From assembly GCF_000155675.2 (NCBI RefSeq), contig NC_020911.1:2656501-2720500 (forward strand): DNA of 64,000 nucleotides. Reading direction: 5' to 3'. Each line of letters starts with the position of its first letter. Within the stretch, counting starts at the first letter, position 1. The position numbers were made by a program, and so were the translations under genes. The DNA is from Octadecabacter antarcticus 307. Lineage in GTDB: Bacteria; Pseudomonadota; Alphaproteobacteria; Rhodobacterales; Rhodobacteraceae. Of this stretch, positions 19,468 through 28,734 are shown piece after piece. The notes under the pieces are model-generated. The model was not told the DNA's origin. It did no database searches and saw only the letters and a program-made list of their open reading frames with translations.

Positions 19468-20310
19468 TTAATCCTGTTTGGCAGTTTCTTTGCCGATCTC
19501 ATCAACATGTTTTTGCAATGATCCACGGTTCAAATTCTTAAACGACAATGCGGCAAATGCGGTAATCCGGTTGTGCAGCGCCCCGTAGGTCTCGTGGAAA
19601 GCAAAACGTTTTTCCGCATCAGTTCCCCCAGCCTTAACCGGGTCCGGCATACCCCAATGGCCCGAAACAGGCTGCCCCGGCCACGTCGGACAGTCTTCAT
19701 TTGCCGCACGATCACATACGGTAAAAACGAAATCCATCTGCGGTGCATCGTTGCCGTGGAACTCTTCAATATTCTTGGAACGCAGAAGGGACACATCATG
19801 CCCTTTGGACTTGAGAATTTTGACCGCAAAAGGGTTCAGCTCTGAGCGATGTGTCGTGCCTGCCGAATAGGCTGTGAATTTATCACCCACCATGTCGCGA
19901 AGAATGGTCTCTGCAAAAATCGAGCGGGCAGAGTTACCGGTGCAGACAAAGAGGACGTTGAATGTCTTGCCAGTCATAGGAGAGATACGCCTGAGAAGGT
20001 CAGGAGGTTGGGGCGGGCAAAGGTCTGCACGACCACCACAACAATCAAGGAAAAGTCCCGCGACAACCTCGCGGGCAGCGTCCAGATTGACGGCATAGAG
20101 CATCCGCGTTCCGTCTCGCCGCTGGGAGATTAAGCCCGTTTGGGTCAGAGCTGACAAGTAGACCGATGCAGTGCTGGCTTTAAGGTCCAAAACCTCAGAA
20201 ATTTCGCCTGCCGGCAACTCGTCGGGGCAGCGCCGCATGAGCAAGCGAAACACGGCCATTCGTTGGGGATGGCTAAGAGTTGTGAGTCGATCTGTGAATA
20301 GTGATTCCAT
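19468..20310 (-). CDS. ArsR-ArsC fusion: arsenic-responsive repressor plus arsenate reductase
   Basis: A 280-residue two-domain protein. Residues 1-105 form an ArsR winged helix (HPQRMAVFRLLMRRCPDELPAGEISEVLDLKASTASVYLSALTQTGLI) ending in a Cys-rich DCCGGRADLC stretch that could bind arsenite. Residues 115-250 form a low-molecular-weight phosphatase-type arsenate reductase with the P-loop FVCTGNSARS, VCDRAANEDCPTWPG and the catalytic Asp in GMPDPVK. It leads the operon with GAPDH and ArsJ. Having repressor and reductase in one chain is an uncommon but known arrangement. It is presumably autoregulated from the spacer upstream of 20310. Confidence 0.9.
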   Translation of the reverse strand: MESLFTDRLTTLSHPQRMAVFRLLMRRCPDELPAGEISEVLDLKASTASVYLSALTQTGLISQRRDGTRMLYAVNLDAAREVVAGLFLDCCGGRADLCPPQPPDLLRRISPMTGKTFNVLFVCTGNSARSIFAETILRDMVGDKFTAYSAGTTHRSELNPFAVKILKSKGHDVSLLRSKNIEEFHGNDAPQMDFVFTVCDRAANEDCPTWPGQPVSGHWGMPDPVKAGGTDAEKRFAFHETYGALHNRITAFAALSFKNLNRGSLQKHVDEIGKETAKQD

Positions 20311-20776
20311 ACTTCGTGAATATTAGAATTAATGTCGTTGATCAAGCTATAAACATGACACCCCCTTTGAAAAATTCGAGCCCTTGTGGATAATAAGGTT
20401 TGGCCCTGATCGGCATTTGAAATCGAGGATATGAGCGCCCAACAAAATCTAAGTGATTCTGGTGGGCACCTAGAGGTGACTCAAAAAATGCCAACATTCG
20501 TGCCTGAAACAAATAAAACCGGTCGAATTGATTGCGGGTGGTATTTCGATTTAAATCGAAAAGCTGCTCGTCCAATCGGCTTCGCCAATCACCACTTGAC
20601 CGTCCCAAAAACCGCTCAGTTTTCTGGAGCGATTTACGAGACAATCTGCGATTGGTTGGAAAAACGGGTCGACAACGCACCGATACTATAAAACCTGTGC
20701 TCAGTCGGACACGTAGCTTTTTGCTCAGCAGTTTGAGCTTTTTTGGTGCGGCGCAACTGTGTCTATTCTACACATC
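20311..20776. other. Spacer between the arsenic and phosphonate regions
   Basis: Includes the arsRC promoter, with an AT-rich dyad TTCGTGAATATTAGAA just upstream of its start that could be an ArsR operator. Frames at 20431-20691 (+) and 20342-20680 (-) are not recognised and probably not genes. Confidence 0.4.
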
Positions 20777-21073
20777 CTAGCGCTCGAGCTGGGAAACAAG
20801 ATCAGGCAGGTCGCGGATCGTATCAATGACATGATCCGCGCCAGAATCTTTCAAAATATTGGTTGCATGGGCCGGTAGCTGCGCAATCTTGGATTTAAGC
20901 ATCTCAGACAGCTCTGCCAAGGTTTTACCGACTGCATTAGGCTCGCGCTTCATCAATCGTCACGTCGATACCAAAGTGTGCCAAAGCCTTTATGAAACGC
21001 CCATGGGCGCAAAAGAGCCAAAATCGACGGTTGTGCCAGCCCAATCGGAAATTGCTGCCTTAAATTTTGTCAT
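20777..21073 (-). pseudogene. phnX: phnX remnant (phosphonoacetaldehyde hydrolase)
   Basis: On the minus strand the sequence starts MTKFKAAISDWAGTTVDFGSFAPMG, which is the N-terminal HAD motif I of PhnX (normally FDWAGTTVD; here the nucleophile Asp stays but Phe is Ser). After a one-base shift it continues RFIKALAHFGIDVTIDEAR, the cap-domain start. It then jumps, past a stop, to the family's C-terminus (NILKDSGADHVIDTIRDLPDLVSQLER). About 170 central residues, including the Schiff-base Lys, are gone. The enzyme once cleaved phosphonoacetaldehyde from aminoethylphosphonate and is now lost, leaving the C-P lyase route alone. Confidence 0.85.
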
Positions 21074-21107
21074 AGCTAATCTCCAATTTGATGCGGATGG
21101 CGCGGGT

Positions 21108-22253
21108 TCAAAATACACGGGAACCCGCGCTCCATGTTTCTTGTAGGACGGGTGTTCCGTCTATAACTGCAAACCGAATGACATCAGCTTTTTGTCCGAT
21201 GCGCAGAGATCCCCGATCCCTCAGACCAACCGCCTCGGCAGGTCGCGCGGTAACGGTCGAAATACCACGCGGCAAATCACCCCAAAGGTCGCCCAGTTGA
21301 ACCGCAGCCATCAGTAACCCTGATGGCACATAATCCGAGGACAGAATGTCTAAACGATCCAGCTTGGCCAACTCAGCCGCAGCCACATTGCCCGAATGTG
21401 ACCCCCCACGAATGAGGTTAGGAGCGCCCATGATAGTAGCGATCCCATGTGCGTGACAGGCGTCTGCTGCTTCAACAGTGGTTGGAAACTCGGCCATGGT
21501 CACGCCATATGCTTGACTGGTTGCCACTTGTTCTGAGTTCGTGTCGTCGTGACTTGCTAATGTGGCACCTAACCGTTTGGCAGCATCAACCGTTGCGGCC
21601 TCATGGCTGGCCCCAAATTGCACTTGAAGACCATACAGGAAATCGACGTAGTCACGGTATTCCTGATCGCCAAAACTGTATTTGCCACGTGTATAAGTTT
21701 CAAATTTGGATAGGTCCGCAAATTGCCGCTGACCCGGCGTATGATCCATCATCGACACGATACCGATCCGGTCTTTTGGCGAAAACTCTGAAAGTTCTTC
21801 TACCAAAGTTTCTGAGCATATCTCTGCGCGCAGATGGATGAAGTGACTGATCCTGAGCAGCCCCCCTTCCCGCATGGCTAAGATCTCATCGGCCATTTGC
21901 CGCGCATATTTACCGTACCGCTTACTTGCTCCAGATATGATGGACCCGACACGGATCGCATCAAAAACCGTGGTGATACCAGTGCCAGAAAGTTCGCGAT
22001 CATGGGCCAGAATGGCAGCACGGTATGGCCAGTCCACCGATGGCCGCGGCGCAAGATGGCGTTCAAGATTGTCGGTGTGCAACTCAACCAAACCAGGGGC
22101 GAGAAAATCGCCCCCAAGATCAAACGCACCAGACGGCACCGAATTACCGCTATCGATGTCGGAAATAACGCCGTCCTTAACCCGTACGGAGCCTCTGACG
22201 ACTTCATCATTTAGGATCAGGTTGGCGTTGGCGAAAATAGTTTGCTCTGTCAT
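21108..22253 (-). CDS. phnM: PhnM, RPnTP hydrolase of the C-P lyase pathway
   Basis: A 381-residue amidohydrolase-fold enzyme that removes pyrophosphate from ribose-1-phosphonate 5-triphosphate to give the 5-phosphate, the substrate of PhnJ. It shows the metal-binding VELHTDNLERHLAPRP (HxD), HFIHLRAEICSE, ASHDDTN, the PhnM-like GAPNLIRGGSHSGN and the final LSSDYVP motif. It is transcribed leftward from 22253, divergently from the DUF1045 gene, and so is separated from the phnG-N operon by one opposite gene. Confidence 0.92.
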   Translation of the reverse strand: MTEQTIFANANLILNDEVVRGSVRVKDGVISDIDSGNSVPSGAFDLGGDFLAPGLVELHTDNLERHLAPRPSVDWPYRAAILAHDRELSGTGITTVFDAIRVGSIISGASKRYGKYARQMADEILAMREGGLLRISHFIHLRAEICSETLVEELSEFSPKDRIGIVSMMDHTPGQRQFADLSKFETYTRGKYSFGDQEYRDYVDFLYGLQVQFGASHEAATVDAAKRLGATLASHDDTNSEQVATSQAYGVTMAEFPTTVEAADACHAHGIATIMGAPNLIRGGSHSGNVAAAELAKLDRLDILSSDYVPSGLLMAAVQLGDLWGDLPRGISTVTARPAEAVGLRDRGSLRIGQKADVIRFAVIDGTPVLQETWSAGSRVF

Positions 22254-22303
22254 GTAAACGTCACGCGGATTTGGCAGATAAAAGCATCTGCGGTGGAGAT
22301 CAA

Positions 22304-22978
22304 ATGTTTGAACGATATGCTGTATTTTTTACCCCAACTGGCGCGTTGGCCGTTTGGGGTAGCGCTTGGTTGGGCTGGGACAGTGCAAAAGGCCGCTGCG
22401 TTCCGCACCCCAATACCGCAGGTGTGGACGTTGCGTGTGCCACAGCCACACCCCGCAAATACGGGCTTCATGCCACGCTGAAGGCCCCGTTTCGGATTGC
22501 GCAAGGCGCGGGTTTGAACCAATTGCAGCAAGCTGCAGCCAAATTTGCCAGCCAGCACGCTGCTTTCGACATCGATGCGTTGGACGTCCGGCTCAACAGC
22601 GGCTTTGTCGCACTGCGTCCCCAAAGCGCGCCGAAGCAGTTGCGGGATTTTGCCGCGAGTACCGTCAAGACGTTTGACCCATTTCGCGCACCGCTGACGG
22701 ACGTCGATATTGCCCGCCGCCGCCAAGCGTCGCTGACTGCCCGTCAAGACCAGCAGATGCTTGAATTTGGTTATCCGTATATTTTTGACGATTTTCACTT
22801 TCATTTGACCCTGAGCGGTGACCTGCCGGAACAACGGGCGGCTGTACTCATCGCCGCGCTGGTGCCACAACTGAACCCTATTGTGCCGAACCCTTTCGTG
22901 ATCGACGCGATCACTTTGATGGGACAAGACAGCGATGGTATGTTTCATCAAATACACCGTCACGCCTTAACTGGATAA
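22304..22978 (+). CDS. DUF1045 phosphonate-locus protein (2H phosphoesterase fold)
   Basis: A 224-residue protein with two HxT motifs spaced as in 2H phosphoesterases: GLHATLKAPFRI near residue 48 and FHFHLTLSGDLPEQRAAVLI near residue 168. Start chosen at ATG 22304, preceded by GGTGGAGA. The DUF1045 family lies in C-P lyase clusters of alphaproteobacteria. No phnP is visible here, so it may open the cyclic ribose 1,2-phosphate made by PhnJ, as PhnP does elsewhere. That is inference. The gene runs opposite to its neighbours and its end overlaps the end of phnN by 19 bp. Confidence 0.85.
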   Translation: MFERYAVFFTPTGALAVWGSAWLGWDSAKGRCVPHPNTAGVDVACATATPRKYGLHATLKAPFRIAQGAGLNQLQQAAAKFASQHAAFDIDALDVRLNSGFVALRPQSAPKQLRDFAASTVKTFDPFRAPLTDVDIARRRQASLTARQDQQMLEFGYPYIFDDFHFHLTLSGDLPEQRAAVLIAALVPQLNPIVPNPFVIDAITLMGQDSDGMFHQIHRHALTG

Positions 22979-23502
22979 AGATGGCCGAGCGCGTTTTGCA
23001 CGGTCCGCTCAATTGCACCGCTATTATCGATAGCAAAGGCTGTGATGCCATCTGGCAGTCGTACAGAGGCACGATCGAGGCGGTCCGTGATCTGGTCTGA
23101 GGTTTCTCGGCTGCGCTTGGCCAAACGATCTGCAAGAATGGTGCAATCAGCGGTCAGATTGATCACCGCAAACCGCGCAAAACAATCTTGGGCGAGGATC
23201 AGGGCAGTACGCGACAAGTTTGCCAAGATATCTTGCCCGTTTTGCAACTGCGCGTGGACAGATGTGGGTATCGCATAATGCAACCCATGCGCAGACCAGT
23301 TCAGCGCGAATTGTCCTGCAGTCTGCCTCGCTTGAAATTCGTCTTCTGTGACACCTTCAAAGATCTCTCCACCCGCGTCACTGGGGCGGGTGATCACACG
23401 TCGGGCCAGAATAATGCGCGGATCGCAGACGGCCATGGCCTCCATGACGCTGTCTTTGCCCACGCCCGATGGGCCAACGACGGCGATAAAACGACCGCTC
23501 AT
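22960..23502 (-). CDS. phnN: PhnN, ribose 1,5-bisphosphokinase
   Basis: A 180-residue guanylate-kinase-like enzyme that phosphorylates ribose 1,5-bisphosphate to PRPP, recycling the C-P lyase product. P-loop GPSGVGKDS at residues 9-17, then [12 protein letters not shown] and the HGLHYAIP motif. It starts inside the phnL stop (four-base overlap), making it the last gene of the phnG-H-I-J-K-L-N run. Confidence 0.92.
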   Translation of the reverse strand: MSGRFIAVVGPSGVGKDSVMEAMAVCDPRIILARRVITRPSDAGGEIFEGVTEDEFQARQTAGQFALNWSAHGLHYAIPTSVHAQLQNGQDILANLSRTALILAQDCFARFAVINLTADCTILADRLAKRSRETSDQITDRLDRASVRLPDGITAFAIDNSGAIERTVQNALGHLYPVKA

Positions 23503-24182
23503 GCTGCCAACCCTGGTGTGTATTTGGTCACGTCTAACTGGCGGTCACAAATTGCTTCACGGGCGGCATGGTCGTGGAAAATCCCGATGATTGCTGCACC
23601 ACGTAATTTAGCCTCACTAATCATCGCTAGAACTGTCGCGCGATTGGTCGGATCCAGGCTCGCCGTCGGTTCATCCAGCAGCAACGCCGGATATGGATAT
23701 GCAAAGCCACGCGCGATGTTGACCCGCTGCTGTTCCCCACCAGAAAAGGTCGTGGGGCTGAGCGACCAAAGCCGTTCGGGAATGTTCAGTCGCGCCAGTA
23801 GGTTTTGTGCCGTTCGGGTTGCATCATCATGCGGTGTGCCAGTCACAAGCAACGGTTCGGCGACAACATCAAGCGTTGAGACACGCGGAACAACACGCAA
23901 AAACTGACTCACATATCCCAATGTATGACGGCGCAGATCAATGATTTCGCGCGGCGCAGCGGCGGCGACATCCACGTCCCCGATCATAATACGGCCAGAG
24001 GCTGTAAGATAATTGCCATAAATCATCCGCATAAGTGTGGATTTACCAGCACCTGATGCACCAATAAGTGCGACGCATTCACCCGCAGCGACCTTCAGAG
24101 ATGCGTTCTGCATGACTGGAATTTCTGCGGCGCCCTGATTGTGCAAAACAAACGATTTAGAAACATTTTCAATAGAAATCAT
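23499..24182 (-). CDS. phnL: PhnL, ABC-type ATPase subunit of the C-P lyase system
   Basis: A 227-residue ATPase with Walker A GASGAGKS, the ABC signature [14 protein letters not shown] and Walker [13 protein letters not shown]. Start at ATG 24182 ([11 protein letters not shown]) because the longer frame runs back into phnK. PhnL belongs to the C-P lyase assembly rather than to import; it binds the core complex with PhnK. Four-base overlap with phnN downstream, and 4 bp separate it from phnK upstream. Confidence 0.92.
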   Translation of the reverse strand: MISIENVSKSFVLHNQGAAEIPVMQNASLKVAAGECVALIGASGAGKSTLMRMIYGNYLTASGRIMIGDVDVAAAAPREIIDLRRHTLGYVSQFLRVVPRVSTLDVVAEPLLVTGTPHDDATRTAQNLLARLNIPERLWSLSPTTFSGGEQQRVNIARGFAYPYPALLLDEPTASLDPTNRATVLAMISEAKLRGAAIIGIFHDHAAREAICDRQLDVTKYTPGLAA

Positions 24183-24186
24183 AACG

Positions 24187-24957
24187 TCACACCTGCAAAA
24201 CGGAGGAAACAAGAAGTTGGGTATAGGCATGTTGCGGATCATCGAGCACCTGATCGGTAAGACCCGTTTCAATCACATGCCCGTCCTTCATCACCATCAG
24301 CCGGTCTGCCAGCAGGCGCACAACCGCCAAATCGTGGGTGACAATGATGGCACTTAGGTTCATTTCGCGCACAAGCCCACGCAGAAGATCCAACAGCCGC
24401 GCCTGCACCGACACATCCAAACCACCCGTGGGTTCGTCCATGAATACCAGCCGTGGCCCGGTCACCAGATTGCGTGCGATTTGGAGGCGTTGCTGCATCC
24501 CACCAGAAAAGGCAGTTGGGCGATCATCGATCCGATCCTCAGTGATCTCGACCCGACCAAGCCAGTCAATGGCAGACGCGCGAATCTCACCGTAATGACG
24601 GGCGTTCACGGCCATCAGCCGCTCACCAACATTTCCGCCTGCACTGACGTTCATCCGCAATCCGTCACGGGCGTGTTGGTGAACAAAGGCCCAGTCGGTC
24701 CGGCTAAGCATCCGACGTTCAGGTTCGGACATGGTTATCGTGTCGCGTAATCCATCGGCGCGCGTGTCAAAACGGACCGCCCCCCCATCAGATGTCAGAT
24801 GACCCGCAAGACAGTTCAGCAAAGTCGATTTACCAGAGCCGCTTTCACCCACAATGCCCATAACTTCGCCGGGATACAGATCAAACGACACATCCGTGCA
24901 GCCAATGCGTGCCCCATAGAACTTCGCAATATTCTCAACTTGCAAAAGTGGGGTCAT
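24187..24957 (-). CDS. phnK: PhnK, ABC-type ATPase subunit of C-P lyase
   Basis: A 256-residue ATPase: Walker [10 protein letters not shown], signature [14 protein letters not shown], Walker [13 protein letters not shown]. Start at ATG 24957 ([15 protein letters not shown]), overlapping the phnJ stop by four bases. In E. coli PhnK docks on the PhnGHIJ core through PhnJ and is needed in vivo. The same role is expected here from gene order. Confidence 0.92.
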   Translation of the reverse strand: MTPLLQVENIAKFYGARIGCTDVSFDLYPGEVMGIVGESGSGKSTLLNCLAGHLTSDGGAVRFDTRADGLRDTITMSEPERRMLSRTDWAFVHQHARDGLRMNVSAGGNVGERLMAVNARHYGEIRASAIDWLGRVEITEDRIDDRPTAFSGGMQQRLQIARNLVTGPRLVFMDEPTGGLDVSVQARLLDLLRGLVREMNLSAIIVTHDLAVVRLLADRLMVMKDGHVIETGLTDQVLDDPQHAYTQLLVSSVLQV

Positions 24958-25823
24958 GCCGCGTCCTCCGCATAAGGCACACCTTGCGCACCATTGTGAC
25001 CTTGTTTGCGGCGCGTACTGCAATAGTCCGTGTCAGAGCACATGAACATCCGACCACCTTCATCATCCACAATCAACTCATCAAGATAGCTATCGGTCGC
25101 TGCGCACAGATCGCAGGCATGATCGGCTTTTGTGGGTTTAAACGGGTAATCGTCGAAGTCGAGGCTCACCACTTTCGTATAAGGCGGGATCGCATAAATG
25201 CGTTGTTCGCGCCCTGCCCCAAAAAGCTGGATACCCGCCATCTCAAGCTTTGGGTTATCAAATTTCGGGATCGGTGACGGGTCCATCACATAGCGCCCCT
25301 CCACCTTCACCGGATAGGCGTAGGCAGTGGCGATATCGCCGTGCTGGCTGATGTCCTCGTACAATTTCACATGCATAAGGCCATATTCTTCGAGGCTGTG
25401 CATTTTGCGGGTCTCAACCTCGGATGGCTCAAGAAAGCGCAACGGTTCAGGGATCGGCACCTGATACACAATAATCTGGTCACTGCGCAGATCCTGTTCG
25501 GGGATGCGGTGACGGGTCTGGATGACACTGGCCTCAGTCGTGGCTTCGGTCACAGCAATACCCGCGGTCTTTTGGAAAAACCGACGGATTGACACCGCGT
25601 TGGTCGTATCATCCGCGCCTTGGTCGATCACCTTGAACGTATCATCCGGCGTCAAGACCGCCGCCGAAACCTGCACCCCGCCCGTGCCCCAACCGTAAGG
25701 CATCGGCATCTCACGGGATGCAAACGGCACCTGATAGCCAGGAATCGAAAGGCCTTTGAGGATGGCACGGCGGATCATACGTTTGGTTTGCTCGTCCAGA
25801 TAGGCAAAGTTATAGTCACTCAT
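24954..25823 (-). CDS. phnJ: PhnJ, C-P lyase catalytic subunit (radical SAM)
   Basis: A 289-residue radical-SAM enzyme that breaks the carbon-phosphorus bond of ribose 1-phosphonate 5-phosphate. The cysteine pattern near the C-terminus is complete: CDLCAATDSY then MFMCSDTDYC, giving three cluster ligands and the catalytic Cys. The N-terminal part has MPMPYGWGTGGVQVSAA with the glycine that carries the radical in the E. coli enzyme. Overlaps phnI and phnK by four bases each. Confidence 0.95.
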   Translation of the reverse strand: MSDYNFAYLDEQTKRMIRRAILKGLSIPGYQVPFASREMPMPYGWGTGGVQVSAAVLTPDDTFKVIDQGADDTTNAVSIRRFFQKTAGIAVTEATTEASVIQTRHRIPEQDLRSDQIIVYQVPIPEPLRFLEPSEVETRKMHSLEEYGLMHVKLYEDISQHGDIATAYAYPVKVEGRYVMDPSPIPKFDNPKLEMAGIQLFGAGREQRIYAIPPYTKVVSLDFDDYPFKPTKADHACDLCAATDSYLDELIVDDEGGRMFMCSDTDYCSTRRKQGHNGAQGVPYAEDAA

Positions 25824-26908
25824 TCTGCGGCCTCCTGCGCGATGTTTGCTTGCGCCTCGCGGCGTAGCTTGCGGATCAATTCCAGCTCTGATTGAAAATC
25901 GACGTAATGGGGCAGCTTGATATGTTCCAAGAACCCCGTCGCCTGAATGTTATCACTATGATACAAAACGAATTCTTCGTTCTGTGCCGGCGCGCCTAGG
26001 TTGTCCTCACCCAACTCTTTCCAGCGCAATGCGCGATCAACCAAAGCCATTGAAATCGCCTTGCGTTCCGTCATCCCGAACACCAGACCATAGCCGCGCG
26101 TAAATTGCGGCGGCTCTGTCTTGGACCCTCTAAATTGATTGACCGTTTCGCATTCAGTGACTGTAATTTCACCAATCTCAATGGCGAAACCCAACTCTGG
26201 AATGTCCATTTCCACAGCCACAGCCCCAATGCGCAGCTCCGCCACGAAGGCGTGATTGCGCGCATAGCCACGCTGCGTCGAATAGGCCATCCCAAGGATA
26301 AAACCTTCGTCCGCGCGCGTAAGAGATTGCAGTCGCAACGCTCGGCTCGCAGGCAATTCCAGTGGCGTACGTGTCAAGTCTGCTGGCGTTTCTTCACCAA
26401 TTGGCTCAGACTGGATTAGGTCTTCACGGTCAAGGAAGGACATAATATGAGGAGTTGGACCCTCAGTTGTGTTTCCAACCGGTGCCTCTGCAACTTCACC
26501 GTCTGCAGCCAGTTTAAAATCCAGCAAGCGATGCGTGTAGTCAAAAGTTGGCCCCAAAACCTGTCCACCAGGTGCGTCCTTGAACGTCGCAGACACACGC
26601 CGGTCACAGTCCATGTCTTCGGTTTCAATTGGGTTTGACCCACCGAACCGTGGCAATGTGGTCCGATACGCGCGGATCAGAAAGATCGCCTCAATCAGAT
26701 CACCGCGTGCCTGTTTAATGGCCAAGGCTGCAAGATCAGGATCAAAAAGCGACCCTTCTGCCATCACGCGGTTAACCGCTAGTGCAAGTTGCTCACGGAT
26801 TTGTGCCACGCTAAGCTCGATTACAGAGGGATCACCGCGCCGTTCTTCGGCCAGCCAAGCGTGGGCATTGTCAATGGCGCGTTCGCCACCTTTTACAGCA
26901 ACATACAT
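25820..26908 (-). CDS. phnI: PhnI, C-P lyase core subunit
   Basis: A 362-residue PhnI. With PhnG, PhnH and PhnL it joins the phosphonate to ATP ribose, releasing adenine. Hallmarks are the start YVAVKGGERAIDNAHAWL, the RLLDFKLAADGEVAEAPVGNT region and the RGYGLVFGMTERKAISMALVDRAL motif near residue 280. Its start codon overlaps the phnH stop (TGATG), so translation is coupled. Confidence 0.93.
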   Translation of the reverse strand: MYVAVKGGERAIDNAHAWLAEERRGDPSVIELSVAQIREQLALAVNRVMAEGSLFDPDLAALAIKQARGDLIEAIFLIRAYRTTLPRFGGSNPIETEDMDCDRRVSATFKDAPGGQVLGPTFDYTHRLLDFKLAADGEVAEAPVGNTTEGPTPHIMSFLDREDLIQSEPIGEETPADLTRTPLELPASRALRLQSLTRADEGFILGMAYSTQRGYARNHAFVAELRIGAVAVEMDIPELGFAIEIGEITVTECETVNQFRGSKTEPPQFTRGYGLVFGMTERKAISMALVDRALRWKELGEDNLGAPAQNEEFVLYHSDNIQATGFLEHIKLPHYVDFQSELELIRKLRREAQANIAQEAAE

Positions 26909-27468
26909 CAGCTAACCCTTGTCGTGCGTGGCAGTGCGGCAAGGCGGTCACCGCTGGTGAAAATGAAATCAAGGCCAAGCGGGAAGAGCCGCGCATTGTC
27001 TTGAAATGCCCGGATTTCCGGCAAGGACAACTGTGTCTGATCCTTGATCCCGGGCCCGCGCAACGTCGCGCCACTGCTTGAAAGAACAGGAATTTCAACA
27101 ATTAGCGTCGTGGAGCGGTCGGGATATTCAGCTGTTCCGCAAGGGAATGCGGCAAGTGGTAGTTGGTCCCACGCCCCAATTGCGAAGATTGCATTTTCTG
27201 CCACTGCAAAGGGTGCGCCTGTGTGAAAGGTAATCCAATCACGGACCTGCGGCGTGTCATGGCTCGGGGCCAGAAAGAGTGGCGTTTCAGGATCACACAG
27301 CGTGAGCAAAACTGTACCGGCTGCAAGGGACAGCGGCGCAGGCGGCTGCGCGCCAGCAACCGCATTGATCTCACCAGGTCGCGCCATCGCCGTCATAATC
27401 GCGCGAAACGCACGGCTGGCATCGATTGGCTGATCTAAAAAACCGCCCTCTAGAAAATGCGCCTGCAT
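26908..27468 (-). CDS. phnH: PhnH, C-P lyase core subunit
   Basis: A 186-residue PhnH. It starts MQAHFLEGGFLDQPIDASRAFRAIMTAMARPGEI, the usual family beginning, and ends RLAALPRTTRV. The protein forms homodimers in the PhnGHIJ complex. TGATG overlap with phnG upstream and phnI downstream. Confidence 0.92.
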   Translation of the reverse strand: MQAHFLEGGFLDQPIDASRAFRAIMTAMARPGEINAVAGAQPPAPLSLAAGTVLLTLCDPETPLFLAPSHDTPQVRDWITFHTGAPFAVAENAIFAIGAWDQLPLAAFPCGTAEYPDRSTTLIVEIPVLSSSGATLRGPGIKDQTQLSLPEIRAFQDNARLFPLGLDFIFTSGDRLAALPRTTRVS

Positions 27469-27923
27469 CAGTCTTCCCCCCGTACCATCGTGAAGAAATC
27501 AACCTTGGTGGCTGCGGCTTTGGCAGCGCGGTTCGTCTTGCCTTGCTTCATCGCTATTCGAAGCGGGGTCAAAAGATCTGCCTCGATAGCCGTAGCAGCC
27601 GCAGTCTGCATGAGCGCGTCCACAAGGGCCGCATGCATCGCATGATCTTTACCCCTGCCCTGGACGTAACCGTGCCCAACTGTACCATCCGCAAGTTTCA
27701 CAGACGCCCGCGTGACAGTCATTTCACCGAGGTTGAACGCAGCGCCAACAGCGCCAGCCCTACCGCGCACCATGACGCCACCAATTTCCGGTGTGCGCAA
27801 AACACTATGCGCAGGCTCAATTTTCAGATCCAACCACAACCGCGCCACCTCAGTTGCAGGCGATTTAGCCAGCAGACCCAGCCAGCCTTTTCGGGCAGCG
27901 TTTGGATCACTCATCATATTCAT
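27468..27923 (-). CDS. phnG: PhnG, C-P lyase core subunit
   Basis: A 151-residue PhnG with RKGWLGLLAKSPATEVARLW near the start and the family motif GEMTVTRASVKLADGTVGHGYVQGRGKDHA. First gene of the phnGHIJKLN run. Start 27923 is preceded by AAAGG. The spacer to the divergent phnF (27924-28016) holds the operon promoter and a likely PhnF operator. Confidence 0.92.
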   Translation of the reverse strand: MNMMSDPNAARKGWLGLLAKSPATEVARLWLDLKIEPAHSVLRTPEIGGVMVRGRAGAVGAAFNLGEMTVTRASVKLADGTVGHGYVQGRGKDHAMHAALVDALMQTAAATAIEADLLTPLRIAMKQGKTNRAAKAAATKVDFFTMVRGED

Positions 27924-27937
27924 CTAGACACCTTTCG

Positions 27938-27962
27938 GAGTTGCATATACAACTAGATAAAT
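27938..27962. promoter_or_regulatory. Putative PhnF operator
   Basis: An imperfect dyad GTTGCATATACAAC followed by AACTAGATAA lies between phnG and phnF. The AACTAGATRA part recurs upstream of phnC at 33492-33501 with GTTGCAA beside it. A GntR/HutC regulator encoded next door makes it a reasonable operator. Inference only. Confidence 0.45.
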
Positions 27963-28016
27963 TATAAATGGTAGGATCCGTTCTGCCAACCCCCTGAAAT
28001 GTGAAGTTTTCATGAC

Positions 28017-28730
28017 ATGACCCCCCGCACCCCAATCTGGAAAGCCATTGCCACATCTTTACGAAGCGACATCGCAGAGGGGTTGTACGTTGCCGGTGAC
28101 AAGTTACCGACTGAAGCTGTTCTGGCCACACGCTTTGGTGTTAACAGGCATACAGTGCGTCACGCGCTGGCAGCCTTGGCAGACGAAAGTATGGTACATG
28201 CGAGACGCGGTGCAGGCGTCTTTGTGACAACAACACTAACCAACTATCCGATTGGCCGGCGCGTGCGGTTCCACCAAAATCTGCGCGCGGCAGGGCGAAC
28301 GCCAGCAAAGAAGGTTCTTTTACTAGAAACTCGGGTCGCGCATGCCTCTGAAGCAGTCGCCCTAAAATTGGAACGCGGGGCGCAAGTACATGTCTACGAG
28401 GGGCTATCGTTGTCAGAAGGTAGGCCCATCGCGTTATTTCGAAGCGTCTTTCCAGAAATACGGTTTGCAAACCTATTGACCCATCTTGCCGCAGACCCTT
28501 CAGTGACGGCGGCGCTTGGTCAGTTTGGTGTCTCGGATTACACGCGCGCATCAACACGGGTGAACGCGAAACTGGCAACGGCCACCCAAGCCTTGCATTT
28601 GCAGATATCTGAACACGCGCCCGTATTACGCACCATTAGTTTGAATGTGGACACGGACGACGTTCCTGTCGAAGTTGGGCGCACTTGGTTTGCGGGTGAC
28701 AAAGTCACACTGACCCTCGCAGACAAATAA
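28017..28730 (+). CDS. phnF: PhnF, GntR/HutC-family phosphonate regulator
   Basis: A 237-residue repressor. The N-terminal winged helix (PIWKAIATSLRSDIAEGLYVAGDKLPTEAVLATRFGVNRHTVRHALAALADE) is followed by a UTRA ligand-binding domain from about residue 90 (YEGLSLSEGRPIALFRSVFP). It is divergent from phnG and convergent with the hexapeptide transferase, whose stop is 4 bp away. It likely represses both phn transcription units until phosphate is scarce or a phosphonate is present. Confidence 0.9.
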   Translation: MTPRTPIWKAIATSLRSDIAEGLYVAGDKLPTEAVLATRFGVNRHTVRHALAALADESMVHARRGAGVFVTTTLTNYPIGRRVRFHQNLRAAGRTPAKKVLLLETRVAHASEAVALKLERGAQVHVYEGLSLSEGRPIALFRSVFPEIRFANLLTHLAADPSVTAALGQFGVSDYTRASTRVNAKLATATQALHLQISEHAPVLRTISLNVDTDDVPVEVGRTWFAGDKVTLTLADK

Positions 28731-28734
28731 CGCA

